NCBI GenBank assembly: GCA_002441125.1
Contig: DJVI01000003.1
Span: 46,035-110,034, forward strand
Source: Caldifarciminota bacterium UBA6260
GTDB taxonomy: Bacteria; Hydrothermota; 32-111
Length of the DNA: 64,000 nt
Direction of reading: 5' to 3'
In this document: positions 26,390-34,776 of the stretch, one piece after another
How the letters are laid out: every line of letters begins with the position of its first letter
How positions within the stretch are numbered: position 1 is the stretch's first letter
Notes under the pieces: generated by a model
The model's input: the letters and a program-made list of their open reading frames with translations, nothing else
Database searches by the model: none
Told to the model about the DNA's origin: nothing
Translations under genes and position numbers: made by a program

Positions 26390-27408
26390 ACTATCACCAT
26401 CGCATCTCCATAAGAAAAGAATCTGAATTTTTTTTCTATAGCAAAATTATAAGATTTTAGAATAAGTTCTCTTCCGGCAAAAGCAGAAACAAGCATAAGA
26501 AGTGTAGATTTTGGAAGATGGAAATTCGTTATAAGTATATCTGTTGATTTTATCTTATATGGAGGATATATAAAAATATCTGTAAAACCTTTTTTTGGCA
26601 AAAACATTTCCCCTGTAAAACTCGTTTCAAGAGTCCTCAAACTCGTTGTTCCAACAGCAACAATTTTCCTATTATTTTTTTTATAAGAGTTCAACAATTT
26701 TACAACATCATCATCTATCTGTATGTATTCAGAGTGCATTTTGTGATTCCTTATATCATCAACCTTTACAGGTTGAAAAGTCCCAAGACCAATATGTAAA
26801 ATCACATCAACTATTCTGATCCCTTTTTTTTCCAAAGATTTAAAAATTTTCTCTGTAAAATGTAAGCCAGCTGTTGGAGCGGCAGAAGAACCTATCATTT
26901 TCGCATAACATGTTTGATAGTTTTTACAATCTTCATCCTTATCTTCCCTTTTAATATAAGGTGGCAAGGGAACATGTCCGTATTTTTCAAAAAAGTATTC
27001 TTTGTCTTCAAAAGGAATTTTTATAGTGTATTCACCACCCTCTTTTTTTAAAACCTCTATATAATTATTTTCATCTATAAAAACCTTTTCTTTTTCTACC
27101 AACCTTTTTCTTGATTTTATAAGAGATTTGAATCTGTCACCTTCAGAGAAAGGATCAAGAATAAGAAATTCAACTTTACCACCACTCTCTTTTCTCCCAA
27201 AAATTCTTGCTTTTGCAACTTTTGTTACATTTCTAACAAGTAAAGATTCTTCTGGAATTATATCAACAATATCTGAAAACTTTTTCTCATAGAAATCTTT
27301 TTTTTCTCTATCCACAACAAGTAGTCTACTCTCTCCTTTTTTTGCAGGGTAAAAAGCGATAAGTTCTTTTGGTAGTTGATAATCGTAGTCAGAAATGTTA
27401 AAACTCAT
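26386..27408 (-). CDS. queA: S-adenosylmethionine:tRNA ribosyltransferase-isomerase
   Basis: A 340-residue QueA, which adds the epoxycyclopentane ring to preQ1-tRNA using SAM. Motifs: 'YDYQLPKELIAFYPAKKGESRLLV' at the N-terminus, 'GHVPLPPYIKREDKDED' near residue 145, 'YQTCYAKMIGSSAAPTAGLHFTE' near residue 165, 'HIGLGTFQPV', 'VGTTSLRTLE' and 'TDIFIYPPYK'. Length is normal. It overlaps DUF2905 and tgt by four bases each. Confidence 0.95.
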   Translation of the reverse strand: MSFNISDYDYQLPKELIAFYPAKKGESRLLVVDREKKDFYEKKFSDIVDIIPEESLLVRNVTKVAKARIFGRKESGGKVEFLILDPFSEGDRFKSLIKSRKRLVEKEKVFIDENNYIEVLKKEGGEYTIKIPFEDKEYFFEKYGHVPLPPYIKREDKDEDCKNYQTCYAKMIGSSAAPTAGLHFTEKIFKSLEKKGIRIVDVILHIGLGTFQPVKVDDIRNHKMHSEYIQIDDDVVKLLNSYKKNNRKIVAVGTTSLRTLETSFTGEMFLPKKGFTDIFIYPPYKIKSTDILITNFHLPKSTLLMLVSAFAGRELILKSYNFAIEKKFRFFSYGDAMVIV

Positions 27409-27617
27409 CTTTTGAAAAATCTAAAAATTATGTTTAAAATTATGGTTAAAAATATTGAAACAATTATTGATGTTCCAAGTGGAAAATAGAATTTAAAATT
27501 TTCCTTTTCTATTTTAAAATCGAGAGGATTTCTGAAATTCATCTTTTCAAACAAAAAGAAAATTACACCAGTTATAAGAAAAAATAATGAGAGTATGAAG
27601 AAAATCTTATAGATCAA
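27405..27617 (-). CDS. DUF2905 small membrane protein
   Basis: A protein of about 70 residues with two membrane helices around a short loop; 'ENFKFYFPLGTSIIVSIFLTIILNIIFRFF' matches the conserved second half of DUF2905 (F-x-F-Y-F-P-L-x-T-S). The family is usually about 70 residues. The open frame could extend to 27671, deep inside ruvB, but a strong AAGGAGGG (27629-27622) sits four bases before TTG at 27617, giving the family length, so I choose this TTG start. It overlaps ruvB by 11 bases. Function is unknown, but DUF2905 genes are often linked to ruv and queA. Confidence 0.75.
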   Translation of the reverse strand: MIYKIFFILSLFFLITGVIFFLFEKMNFRNPLDFKIEKENFKFYFPLGTSIIVSIFLTIILNIIFRFFKR

Positions 27618-28620
27618 AGAGCCCTCCTTCATACTTGTATCCAAGATGTTCGAATGCGAGTTTTGTGGCAACCCTTCCCCTTTGCGTTCTTTTTATAAGC
27701 CCCTTCATTATCAAAAAAGGTTCATATACCTCTTCGAGTGTTTCGGCAGTTTCACCAACAGATATTGCGAGAGTTGATATACCAACAGGTCCACCATTAT
27801 ACTTTTCAATTATAGTTTTTAATATTGAAACACTCAACTCATCAAGCCCAAGTTGATCAACATCGAACATTTTCATTGCATTTATAACAGTATCAAAATC
27901 TACAACTCCTTTTCCCTTTACTATAGCGAAATCCCTGACTCTCTTTAAAAGTCTGTTGGCAACCCTCGGTGTCCCCCTTGATCTTTTCGCTATCTCTATA
28001 AGACCTTCATCAGATGAATCTATCCCAAGTATTTTCGAGGATCTTTTTAAAATGTTTTTCAGATCCTCATCTGTGTAAAAATCCAACCTATGACTCATCC
28101 CGAACCTCGATCTTAAAGGAGAAGTTAAAAGACCACTCCTTGTTGTTGCCCCGATAAGAGTAAAAGGTTTTATCTTTATCTTTATACTCCTTGCCGAAGG
28201 ACCAGAATCTAACATAATATCGAGAACAAAATCTTCCATTGCAGGGTAAAGGTATTCTTCAACAACTCTGTTTACCCTATGTATCTCATCTATAAAAAGC
28301 ACATCCCCTTTTTCAAGTTTTGTTAAAATTCCCGCAAGATCTCCGGGTCTTTCAAGAATTGGGCCACTTGTAGAGTATACCTTTACTCCAAGTTCGTTAG
28401 CTATTATGTATGAGAGGGTTGTTTTTCCAAGACCTGGAGGTCCAAAGAAAAGTATATGATCCAAAACATCTTTCCTTATCTTTGCTGATTCGATAGAGAT
28501 TTTAAGATTTTCCTTTAACTTTTCCTGTCCTACAAAAGATTCTAAAAGTTTAGGTCTTAAACTTTCCTCTATCTCTTTGTCCTCGTTCAGTTTATCTGAA
28601 GAGATTATCTCCTTATTCAT
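27607..28620 (-). CDS. ruvB: Holliday junction branch migration helicase RuvB
   Basis: A 337-residue AAA+ ATPase that drives branch migration with RuvA. Seen: 'LRPKLLESFVGQEKLKENL' near residue 22, Walker A 'GPPGLGKTT' near residue 60, Walker B 'LFIDEIHR', sensor 'IGATTRSGLLTSPLRSRFG' with the arginine finger region, and a C-terminal winged-helix domain with 'GPVGISTLA' and 'TQRGRVAT'. It overlaps ruvA by ATGA. The last codons (Glu-Gly-Gly) double as the SD of the DUF2905 gene. Confidence 0.97.
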   Translation of the reverse strand: MNKEIISSDKLNEDKEIEESLRPKLLESFVGQEKLKENLKISIESAKIRKDVLDHILFFGPPGLGKTTLSYIIANELGVKVYSTSGPILERPGDLAGILTKLEKGDVLFIDEIHRVNRVVEEYLYPAMEDFVLDIMLDSGPSARSIKIKIKPFTLIGATTRSGLLTSPLRSRFGMSHRLDFYTDEDLKNILKRSSKILGIDSSDEGLIEIAKRSRGTPRVANRLLKRVRDFAIVKGKGVVDFDTVINAMKMFDVDQLGLDELSVSILKTIIEKYNGGPVGISTLAISVGETAETLEEVYEPFLIMKGLIKRTQRGRVATKLAFEHLGYKYEGGLFDL

Positions 28621-29177
28621 CTTAACCTCTTTAGAACCTCTTTAATTATCTCTTCGATATCTTCAGGATTTTTAACATTCTTCAAAACATCGTTAAGAAT
28701 TGGCGAAATATCCTTATCTGAAAATCCCAAAGATTTCAAAGCATCGTATGCATCCTTTGCAACACCTCTATTCTCAAAAGCGATTTTCCCTGCAAGTTCA
28801 AGGATTATAGATTCTGCAAGTTTTTTACTTACATTTTTCGCCCTTGCAAGCACTTTTGGATCAGAATTGTTTACAGCATTCTCAAAATCCTCGACTGAAA
28901 GAGTGTTGAATATAGAAATCGCTGTTTTTGGTCCAATCTTTGGTATATCTATCAATTTCAAAAAAATATCCCTCTCCCTTGATGTGGAAAATCCAAAAAT
29001 TTCAAACTCCTCATTCTTCAAAGACAAGTAAGTAAAAATTTTAACCTCATTCCCAATATCTGGAAGTGAAGAGAAAGTTGTGAAAGAAACTCGTATCTTG
29101 TAACCAATACCATTATTCTCTACAACTATAAATGGAAGTATCTTTTCTGTCAAAATTCCTTTAATATACCAGTTCAT
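28617..29177 (-). CDS. ruvA: Holliday junction DNA-binding protein RuvA
   Basis: A 186-residue RuvA: an N-terminal OB fold ('MNWYIKGILTEK' and 'VENNGIGYKIRV'), a helix-hairpin-helix domain with 'LIDIPKIGPKTAISI' near residue 75 and a second hairpin near 105, and a C-terminal domain III ('DAYDALKSLGFSDKDI') that contacts RuvB. It forms the tetramer that holds the four-way junction. It overlaps ruvC by 17 bases. Confidence 0.96.
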   Translation of the reverse strand: MNWYIKGILTEKILPFIVVENNGIGYKIRVSFTTFSSLPDIGNEVKIFTYLSLKNEEFEIFGFSTSRERDIFLKLIDIPKIGPKTAISIFNTLSVEDFENAVNNSDPKVLARAKNVSKKLAESIILELAGKIAFENRGVAKDAYDALKSLGFSDKDISPILNDVLKNVKNPEDIEEIIKEVLKRLR

Positions 29178-29634
29178 AATCTTTTCTATTCAAAAAAGTG
29201 TATGTTACAGCAAGTGCATCCGAAACATCGTAAGGTAAACTTTTATCAATCTTGAAAATCGTTCTCACCATAAATTGAACCTGTTCTTTTGTTGAATGTC
29301 CCCTTCCAGTTATAGATTTTTTTATCAGGTTGGGAGAAAAAAATTTAACTTTAACATTATTCTTAACACATGAAACAAGAATAGCTGAACGAACCATTGA
29401 AAGTATTGATGTTGTTTTCACATTCTTATGGTAGAACGATTCTTCGAATACAGCGAATTCAGGTTTAAATTTTTGAATTATCAAGTCTGATTCGAAAAAG
29501 ATTTCATACAACCTTTTTTCTATACTCTCATCCTGATCCGTTTTAATAATCCCAGCTGTAACTATTTCAAAATCATCCTTAACTATGGCATAACCTGTCT
29601 GTTTTAAACTTGGATCGAATCCAACAACTTTCAC
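29161..29634 (-). CDS. ruvC: Crossover junction endonuclease RuvC
   Basis: A 157-residue resolvase that cuts Holliday junctions. The four acidic catalytic positions of the RNase H fold are present: Asp7 in 'VVGFDPS', Glu64 in 'AVFEESFY', Asp136 and Asp139 in 'YDVSDALAV'. Length and spacing match E. coli RuvC. It overlaps the YebC gene by four bases and ruvA by 17. Confidence 0.95.
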   Translation of the reverse strand: MKVVGFDPSLKQTGYAIVKDDFEIVTAGIIKTDQDESIEKRLYEIFFESDLIIQKFKPEFAVFEESFYHKNVKTTSILSMVRSAILVSCVKNNVKVKFFSPNLIKKSITGRGHSTKEQVQFMVRTIFKIDKSLPYDVSDALAVTYTFLNRKDYELVY

Positions 29635-30380
29635 TTGCTCAACTTCTCCATAAGTTCATCAGATATATCAAAGTTAGAATAAACATTCTGAACATCTTCA
29701 TGTTCTTCAAGTGCATCTATAAGTTTTAAAATTGTAGAAGCATCATTCTCATTAAGTTGAACAGTTGATTGAGGTTTTTTGGTCAATGTGACATTCGTTG
29801 TTTCAATCTTTTTATCATCAAAAACTTTTTTAACTTTATAAAGATCCTCAGGTGCTGTATAAACCTGAATAACATCACCTGTTACAACAACATCCTCTCC
29901 ACCAGCATCTATAGCTATCTCCATTATATCATCGAATTTGTATTTTGTTCCATCTATCTCTATGAGCCCTTTCTTTTCAAACATCCACGAAACAGAACTG
30001 ACATCTCCAAGTTCTTTTCCAAACCTTGTAAAAATATGTCTCAATTCTCCTGTAGTCCTATTCTTGTTATCTGTCACAACATCTATAAGAATAGCAGCAC
30101 CACCGGGCCCGTATCCACCATAAACAACCTCTTCATATGTTGTTCCAGGCAATTCGCCAGTTCCCTTTTTTATTGCTCTATCAACATTTTCTGCAGGCAT
30201 GTTCGCTTTTTTTGCAGCAGCGATAGCTGATCTTAACCTTGCGTTAAGTTCAGGGTCTCCACCACCCTCTCTTGCAGCAAGAGTTATCTCTTTAATAAGT
30301 TTTGTAAATATCTGTCCCCTTTTGTTGTCTTCAACTGCTTTTTTCCTTTTTATGGTACTCCACTTATTATGTCCTGACAT
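29631..30380 (-). CDS. yebC: YebC/PmpR/TACO1 family protein
   Basis: A 249-residue YebC. The N-terminal 'MSGHNKWSTIKRKKAVEDNKRGQIFTKLIKEI' and 'NMPAENVDRAIKKGTG' are diagnostic. Family members are described as transcriptional regulators, and more recently as factors that relieve ribosome stalling at proline-rich stretches. It precedes ruvC, a classic neighbourhood. SD AGGAGG is six bases before the ATG, nine bases after pyrE. Confidence 0.96.
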   Translation of the reverse strand: MSGHNKWSTIKRKKAVEDNKRGQIFTKLIKEITLAAREGGGDPELNARLRSAIAAAKKANMPAENVDRAIKKGTGELPGTTYEEVVYGGYGPGGAAILIDVVTDNKNRTTGELRHIFTRFGKELGDVSSVSWMFEKKGLIEIDGTKYKFDDIMEIAIDAGGEDVVVTGDVIQVYTAPEDLYKVKKVFDDKKIETTNVTLTKKPQSTVQLNENDASTILKLIDALEEHEDVQNVYSNFDISDELMEKLSK

Positions 30381-30389
30381 AAATCCTCC

Positions 30390-30944
30390 TTATCTTTTTC
30401 CACCTGGTCTTACCAATATTTCTTTCTTTTCACACAATGGACAATTTTCCGGAACATAAGTTTTCGCTTCGACCTTCATTCCATAGAACAAAGGATATTC
30501 GAAACCGATATTGTCACTTCTATCTATCAAAACTGCTATAGAAACTATATTTCCCTTAAAACCTTTTACAGCATCTATCATCTGATTTATAGATTTTCCG
30601 GTTGTCAATACATCATCAACGAGAAGAATCCTATCGTTTGGAGTTATTGGAGTTTCCCTGAAAAGTCCAAGTTTATCATCCCTTTTTTCAAGGTATGCTG
30701 CTTTACATTTCAACTGTCTTGCAAACTCATACGATACAACTATTCCTCCGACAACTGGACCAAGAACATAGTCAAAGCTTTTTCCTTTGAGTTTTTTTAC
30801 TACCGTTGAAACAAGTTCTGTTAACAATTTTGGATTTTCAAGTATTCTGAACTTTTCAAAATATGTATCCGAATGTAGGCCACTCGTTAACAGAAAGTGT
30901 CCTTTTAAAACAACCTTTTCCTTTTCAAGAGTTTTTAAGTCCAT
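30390..30944 (-). CDS. pyrE: Orotate phosphoribosyltransferase
   Basis: A 184-residue PRTase that joins orotate and PRPP to form OMP. The PRPP loop 'RILLVDDVLTTGKSINQ' lies near residue 110, with 'YVLGPVVGGIVVSYEFAR' before it. The C-terminus has 'CPLCEKKEILVRPG', a feature of the Thermus-type short enzymes. It overlaps pyrF by 20 bases, so the UMP-forming pair is coupled. Confidence 0.94.
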   Translation of the reverse strand: MDLKTLEKEKVVLKGHFLLTSGLHSDTYFEKFRILENPKLLTELVSTVVKKLKGKSFDYVLGPVVGGIVVSYEFARQLKCKAAYLEKRDDKLGLFRETPITPNDRILLVDDVLTTGKSINQMIDAVKGFKGNIVSIAVLIDRSDNIGFEYPLFYGMKVEAKTYVPENCPLCEKKEILVRPGGKR

Positions 30945-31656
30945 CCTTTATCTCCTTCAAAATACTTTTCACAACGCTTTTTGGTTTTTCCGATGCTGTT
31001 ATAGGTCTTCCAACAACTATATAATCAGCCCCATCCTTTATCGCATCGAAAGGAGTTGCACTTCTCTGCTGGTCATTCTTTTCAGAACCTTTTGGCCTTA
31101 TACCCGGAGTTAGGATTAAAAGTTCATCTCCGCATTTTTTTCTTAGCATTTTAACTTCAAGGGGGGAAGCAACAACACCATCTATTCCTGCCGATCTTGC
31201 CGCCTGTGCGAGTATCAGAACCTCTTCCTGAACACTCCTTGAAGTTGCACCTATGATATCCTGTAAAAAAGCACTGTCAAGAGATGTTAGAAGTGTTACA
31301 GCAAAGATTTTTGGAGCATGACTTTTGTTTTCTCTTCTCTGCCATATCAATTTTGCAACACTTTCCATCATGTCGAAACCACCCATTGCATGTATGGTCA
31401 ACATATCTACACCATGTTCAAGAACAGAAGAAACTGCACCAACTACAGTGTTCGGTATATCATGGAATTTAAGATCCAAAAATATTTTTTTGTTTCTTTT
31501 TTTCAACATATTCAAAGATCTGTATCCCTCTTTTGTAAAAAGCTGAAGTCCAACCTTGTAAGTTGTTACATCATCTTCAAGGAGATCAACAAGTTTTTCA
31601 GCTTTTTTCAAAGAGTCAAAATCCAATGCAACTATAAGTCTATCCTTAGCGTTCAT
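30925..31656 (-). CDS. pyrF: Orotidine 5'-phosphate decarboxylase
   Basis: A 243-residue TIM-barrel OMP decarboxylase. The catalytic Lys/Asp network is seen as 'IVALDFDS' near residue 9 and 'FLDLKFHDIPNTVVGA' near residue 59; 'TPGIRP' and 'YIVVGRPITAS' form the phosphate-binding end. It makes UMP from the pyrE product. It overlaps pyrD by ATGA. Confidence 0.95.
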   Translation of the reverse strand: MNAKDRLIVALDFDSLKKAEKLVDLLEDDVTTYKVGLQLFTKEGYRSLNMLKKRNKKIFLDLKFHDIPNTVVGAVSSVLEHGVDMLTIHAMGGFDMMESVAKLIWQRRENKSHAPKIFAVTLLTSLDSAFLQDIIGATSRSVQEEVLILAQAARSAGIDGVVASPLEVKMLRKKCGDELLILTPGIRPKGSEKNDQQRSATPFDAIKDGADYIVVGRPITASEKPKSVVKSILKEIKDGLKNS

Positions 31657-32570
31657 AATCTCTCCTTAATACTTCCAATAATCTCTTTTATATTTTTTAT
31701 CTTTTTTTCCTTCATATACTCTTCCAAACTTCTTGAAAGTTCTTCAAGAATATCAGGTTTTATAAGGACTCCTGTTCCTATCTGACATGCGGTTGCACCA
31801 ACTATTAAAAATTCTAAAAGATCGTTTAAGTTTAGTATTCCACCTATTCCTATAACTGGAATTTTAACAGATTTAACCATTTTGTAAACATTGAAAAGAG
31901 ATAAAGGTTTTATTGCCGGACCTGAAAAACCTGCCTGAATATTTTTAAAAACGAACTCTCTTTTTTCTACATCAACAAGTGTCCCAATATAAGTGTTAGT
32001 GAAACTTATCCCATCGAAACCTTCCTTCTCTGCAAACTCAGCTATTTTAAAAGATTCGTTGTAGGAAGGTGACAATTTTAAAAGCAGGGTTTTTTCTGTA
32101 AGATCTCTTACACCTTTTAAAAGTTTTTTTGAGTCATCAAAACTTGAGTTGAAGTTTACCTTTTTGTTTGTAATGTTTGGACAGGAAATGTTTACCTCAT
32201 AACCATCAAAACCTTCATTCCTATCAAGTATCTTTATCATTGAAAAGAGATCATCTTTAGAAAAAGGAGCAAGATTTAAAAATTTTGCGCATTTATAATT
32301 TTTTATCTGTGGTAAAATATTTTCAACGAAATATTCAACACCGTTATTTTCAAGACCTATTGAGTTAAGTATTCCACCATAAACCTCTCTTATTCTTGGA
32401 TTCTCATTACCTATCTTTTTTTTCAATGTTATAGATTTTGTAACAAAACCACCTATCCTATCAAAATCGTTAAATTTTGAAAGTTCTAATCCCCAGCCAG
32501 AACATCCACTCGCCCCGATTACAGGTGTCTTTAAAGTTGTTTTTCCTATTTTAACTTTCAGATCAGTCAT
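31653..32570 (-). CDS. pyrD: Dihydroorotate dehydrogenase, class 1B catalytic subunit
   Basis: A 305-residue FMN-dependent TIM barrel. 'EVNISCPNITNKKVNF' near residue 125 contains the catalytic Cys of class 1 enzymes; 'LLKLSPSY' has the FMN-contacting Lys and 'IGIGGILNLNDLLEFLIVGATACQIGT' the phosphate site. The PyrK electron-transfer gene directly upstream and the Cys in place of Ser make it class 1B, using NAD+ through PyrK. It overlaps pyrK by eight bases. Confidence 0.95.
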   Translation of the reverse strand: MTDLKVKIGKTTLKTPVIGASGCSGWGLELSKFNDFDRIGGFVTKSITLKKKIGNENPRIREVYGGILNSIGLENNGVEYFVENILPQIKNYKCAKFLNLAPFSKDDLFSMIKILDRNEGFDGYEVNISCPNITNKKVNFNSSFDDSKKLLKGVRDLTEKTLLLKLSPSYNESFKIAEFAEKEGFDGISFTNTYIGTLVDVEKREFVFKNIQAGFSGPAIKPLSLFNVYKMVKSVKIPVIGIGGILNLNDLLEFLIVGATACQIGTGVLIKPDILEELSRSLEEYMKEKKIKNIKEIIGSIKERL

Positions 32571-33279
32571 AAACTATCCTTTTACCATCAAGTACAGGTC
32601 CTTCGGTGCAGAGTTTTATAAAATCTCCATCCTCAGTTTTTACGGAGCATCCATTACATAGTCCAACACCACAACCCATTACCTCTTCATAAACAGCATA
32701 AAACTTTTTATCATTTTTAACAGAGTAATCTTTTAAACTTTTCAACATAACTTTCGGTCCACATCCAACTATTGTATCGAAATCATACCTGTTTAAAAAA
32801 TCTGTTGGATAACCTTTAAATTTTCCTTTTTTCTCCTGACAGTGCAAACCTTTTAAAGAAAAATATTTTAAAACTTCTTCATACTCACCTTCTCTATCAC
32901 CAAAAATCAGTTTATATTTTACATTTCTCAAAAAAGGTATCAAAGCTGCAATTCCTATTCCACCTCCAACAAAAATTGTATTTTCATAATCCAAATTTTC
33001 TTTAAATCCTTTTCCAAGTGGATAAAGAATGTCGACAAAATCTCCCTTATCAAAATTTCCAATACTTTCAGTAGAACTTCCGACAACTTTTATCAAAAAA
33101 GTTATAGAATTTTTTTCATTTCTTACTATTGTGAAAGGCCTTCTAAGAATTTTATCCTTTAAAGATGTTTTTATAGATGCGAATTGCCCTAAAAGTATAT
33201 CCTCTCTGTTACTTCTTGATATTTCCAAAAGAAAAACATTATCTGTTAAAAAAATCTTTTTTAAAACTCTTTCAATCAT
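32563..33279 (-). CDS. pyrK: Dihydroorotate dehydrogenase electron-transfer subunit PyrK
   Basis: A 238-residue flavodoxin-reductase-like protein. The FAD domain has 'RRPFTIVRNEKN' near residue 43, the NAD domain 'GGGIGIAALIPFLRN', and the C-terminus four Cys in 'MGCGVGLCNGCSVKTE...LC' that bind the 2Fe-2S cluster. It passes electrons from PyrD to NAD+. It overlaps the TPR lipoprotein gene by eight bases and pyrD by eight. Confidence 0.94.
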   Translation of the reverse strand: MIERVLKKIFLTDNVFLLEISRSNREDILLGQFASIKTSLKDKILRRPFTIVRNEKNSITFLIKVVGSSTESIGNFDKGDFVDILYPLGKGFKENLDYENTIFVGGGIGIAALIPFLRNVKYKLIFGDREGEYEEVLKYFSLKGLHCQEKKGKFKGYPTDFLNRYDFDTIVGCGPKVMLKSLKDYSVKNDKKFYAVYEEVMGCGVGLCNGCSVKTEDGDFIKLCTEGPVLDGKRIVYD

Positions 33280-34606
33280 TTTTTAGTTCTCCGATCCTTT
33301 TTAAAGCATCTGTATAAAACTCTGTTGTCTGGTAATCTTTTACTATCCTTTCCAAGAACTCCAAAGATTTCAAAGTGTCTTTATACTCTTTAAGGTAAAT
33401 ATAAGAGAGAGCGAACAAACTTTTTGGAGAATAGAAGGATAAAGGAAAAGAGTCAACTATGCTTTTATATCCAGATATAGCATCTTCAATTCTGTTAAGA
33501 AAAAAATACTCTATTTCAGAAAGAACGAACCTGTTTTTAACCTTTTCCTCTTCCGTCAACTCAGAATTTTCATCCTTCAGAGAGAGTAAAATCTGTATAG
33601 ATTTGGATTTCGCTTCAGCTTGGTAATAAAGCGGAGAATTTTGCTGGTTTTCAACTATCAATCTATAAGATTTTTCAGCATTTTTAAGATCGTTTAAATA
33701 TTTTTCATAAATGTAACCTTTCATAAAAAGGAGAGAATCGAGAAGAAATTTATCCCTTCCATTAACAATTTCATCGATCAAATTTATTGATTTTTCATAC
33801 TCTTTCTTCTTTTCAAAAATCTGAGCTTTTAAAAAATAAAAAGAATTTCTCCTGCTATGATTCTGAAAAATATCTATGGCACGGTTTACATATTTTTCAC
33901 TATTTTTAAGATCACCAAGCTCTATGTAACTACTTATAAGGTATCTATAATAATCGAAAATGTATTCTTTTGGCAAGGATTTTACATTTATCTTTGCAAA
34001 GTTTCTTAAAGCCATTTCATAATCCTTCTTAAGGTATTTTATTTTACCTTTAAGAAAAATATTTAAAGGATTGTTTTTAGCTTTACCTGTAATGTTTTCA
34101 ATAAGAGTGTCAGCTTTATCATACTCTTTTTTTTCAATGTATATGTTTGAGATCTCTTTAATTGCATCATTTTGAAACTTGCCATTTTTAGCAATAACCT
34201 GTTTGAATATTGAAAGGGCTATATTCGTGTCCTGTTGTAAAAGGTAGGTTTCACCAAGATAGAACAAAGCTTCCTCAAAATAGTTTGATGAAGGGAAATA
34301 ATCTATAAGTTCTGTAAATTTCTTTATCGCTTTTGAATAATCTCCCTTATACATATAAGATTTACCTATAAGTACAAGTGCATCATCAACATATTTTGAG
34401 TTTTGATATAGTTGTAATATTTTTGAAGATTTTTCAATAGACCTGTCAAGGTATGTTCTGTCAACAGGTTTTTCATCCTCAAGAGGTTTTATGCCAAGTT
34501 TATAATATTTTTCAGCGTTATAATATATGTTAAAATAAGCGTTAAAATTTGCACAGGAGATAAGAAATAAAAGAAGTGAAATGAAAAGTAATCTTCTTTT
34601 TATCAT
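33272..34606 (-). CDS. TPR-repeat lipoprotein (BamD/YbgF-like)
   Basis: A 444-residue lipoprotein with signal peptide and lipobox 'LISC' (Cys18), followed by TPR-type helical hairpins along its length ('ALVLIGKSYMYKGDYSKAIKKFTELIDYFP', 'EALFYLGETYLLQQDTNIAL' and others). The arrangement resembles BamD-like or gliding-type TPR lipoproteins, but it is nearly twice the BamD length, so the exact role is open. It starts the long operon. The promoter is an extended -10 (TGTTATAAT) with the predicted RNA start two bases before the ATG and no SD. Confidence 0.8.
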   Translation of the reverse strand: MIKRRLLFISLLLFLISCANFNAYFNIYYNAEKYYKLGIKPLEDEKPVDRTYLDRSIEKSSKILQLYQNSKYVDDALVLIGKSYMYKGDYSKAIKKFTELIDYFPSSNYFEEALFYLGETYLLQQDTNIALSIFKQVIAKNGKFQNDAIKEISNIYIEKKEYDKADTLIENITGKAKNNPLNIFLKGKIKYLKKDYEMALRNFAKINVKSLPKEYIFDYYRYLISSYIELGDLKNSEKYVNRAIDIFQNHSRRNSFYFLKAQIFEKKKEYEKSINLIDEIVNGRDKFLLDSLLFMKGYIYEKYLNDLKNAEKSYRLIVENQQNSPLYYQAEAKSKSIQILLSLKDENSELTEEEKVKNRFVLSEIEYFFLNRIEDAISGYKSIVDSFPLSFYSPKSLFALSYIYLKEYKDTLKSLEFLERIVKDYQTTEFYTDALKRIGELKND

Positions 34607-34614
34607 AATTTTTT

Positions 34615-34623
34615 ATTATAACA
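34615..34623 (-). promoter_or_regulatory. Extended -10 promoter of the TPR-pyr-ruv-queA-tgt operon
   Basis: On the minus strand, TGTTATAAT (34623-34615) is a perfect TGn-extended -10; no -35 consensus is visible. The predicted start is about 34608, two bases before the ATG at 34606. Confidence 0.5.
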
Positions 34624-34741
34624 GATATGTAAAAAAAATAAAGATGTCGCAAGGAACTTAAAATAAAAACAAAAATTTCTCTTTTATTACAGAAAATAAC
34701 AAAAGAAGTTTGTAAATTTTGAAAGTTGTGTTGCCATTATA

Positions 34742-34768
34742 TTGACTTTAATAACTTTTATCTATAAT
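34742..34768 (+). promoter_or_regulatory. Promoter of NAD(P)HX repair gene
   Basis: TTGACT (34742-34747), 15 bp, TATAAT (34763-34768). The predicted start at 34775 is two bases before the ATG at 34777, with no room for an SD. Confidence 0.6.
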
Positions 34769-34776
34769 ATTTTTTT

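Noticed and set aside
29769..30230. Open frame of 153 codons on the plus strand opposite yebC
   Set aside because: It is the antisense of a well-conserved gene, is Cys/Ile/Asn-rich and has no SD or family features.
31318..31785. Open frame of 155 codons on the plus strand opposite pyrF/pyrD
   Set aside because: It lies wholly antisense to two conserved enzymes with no start signals.
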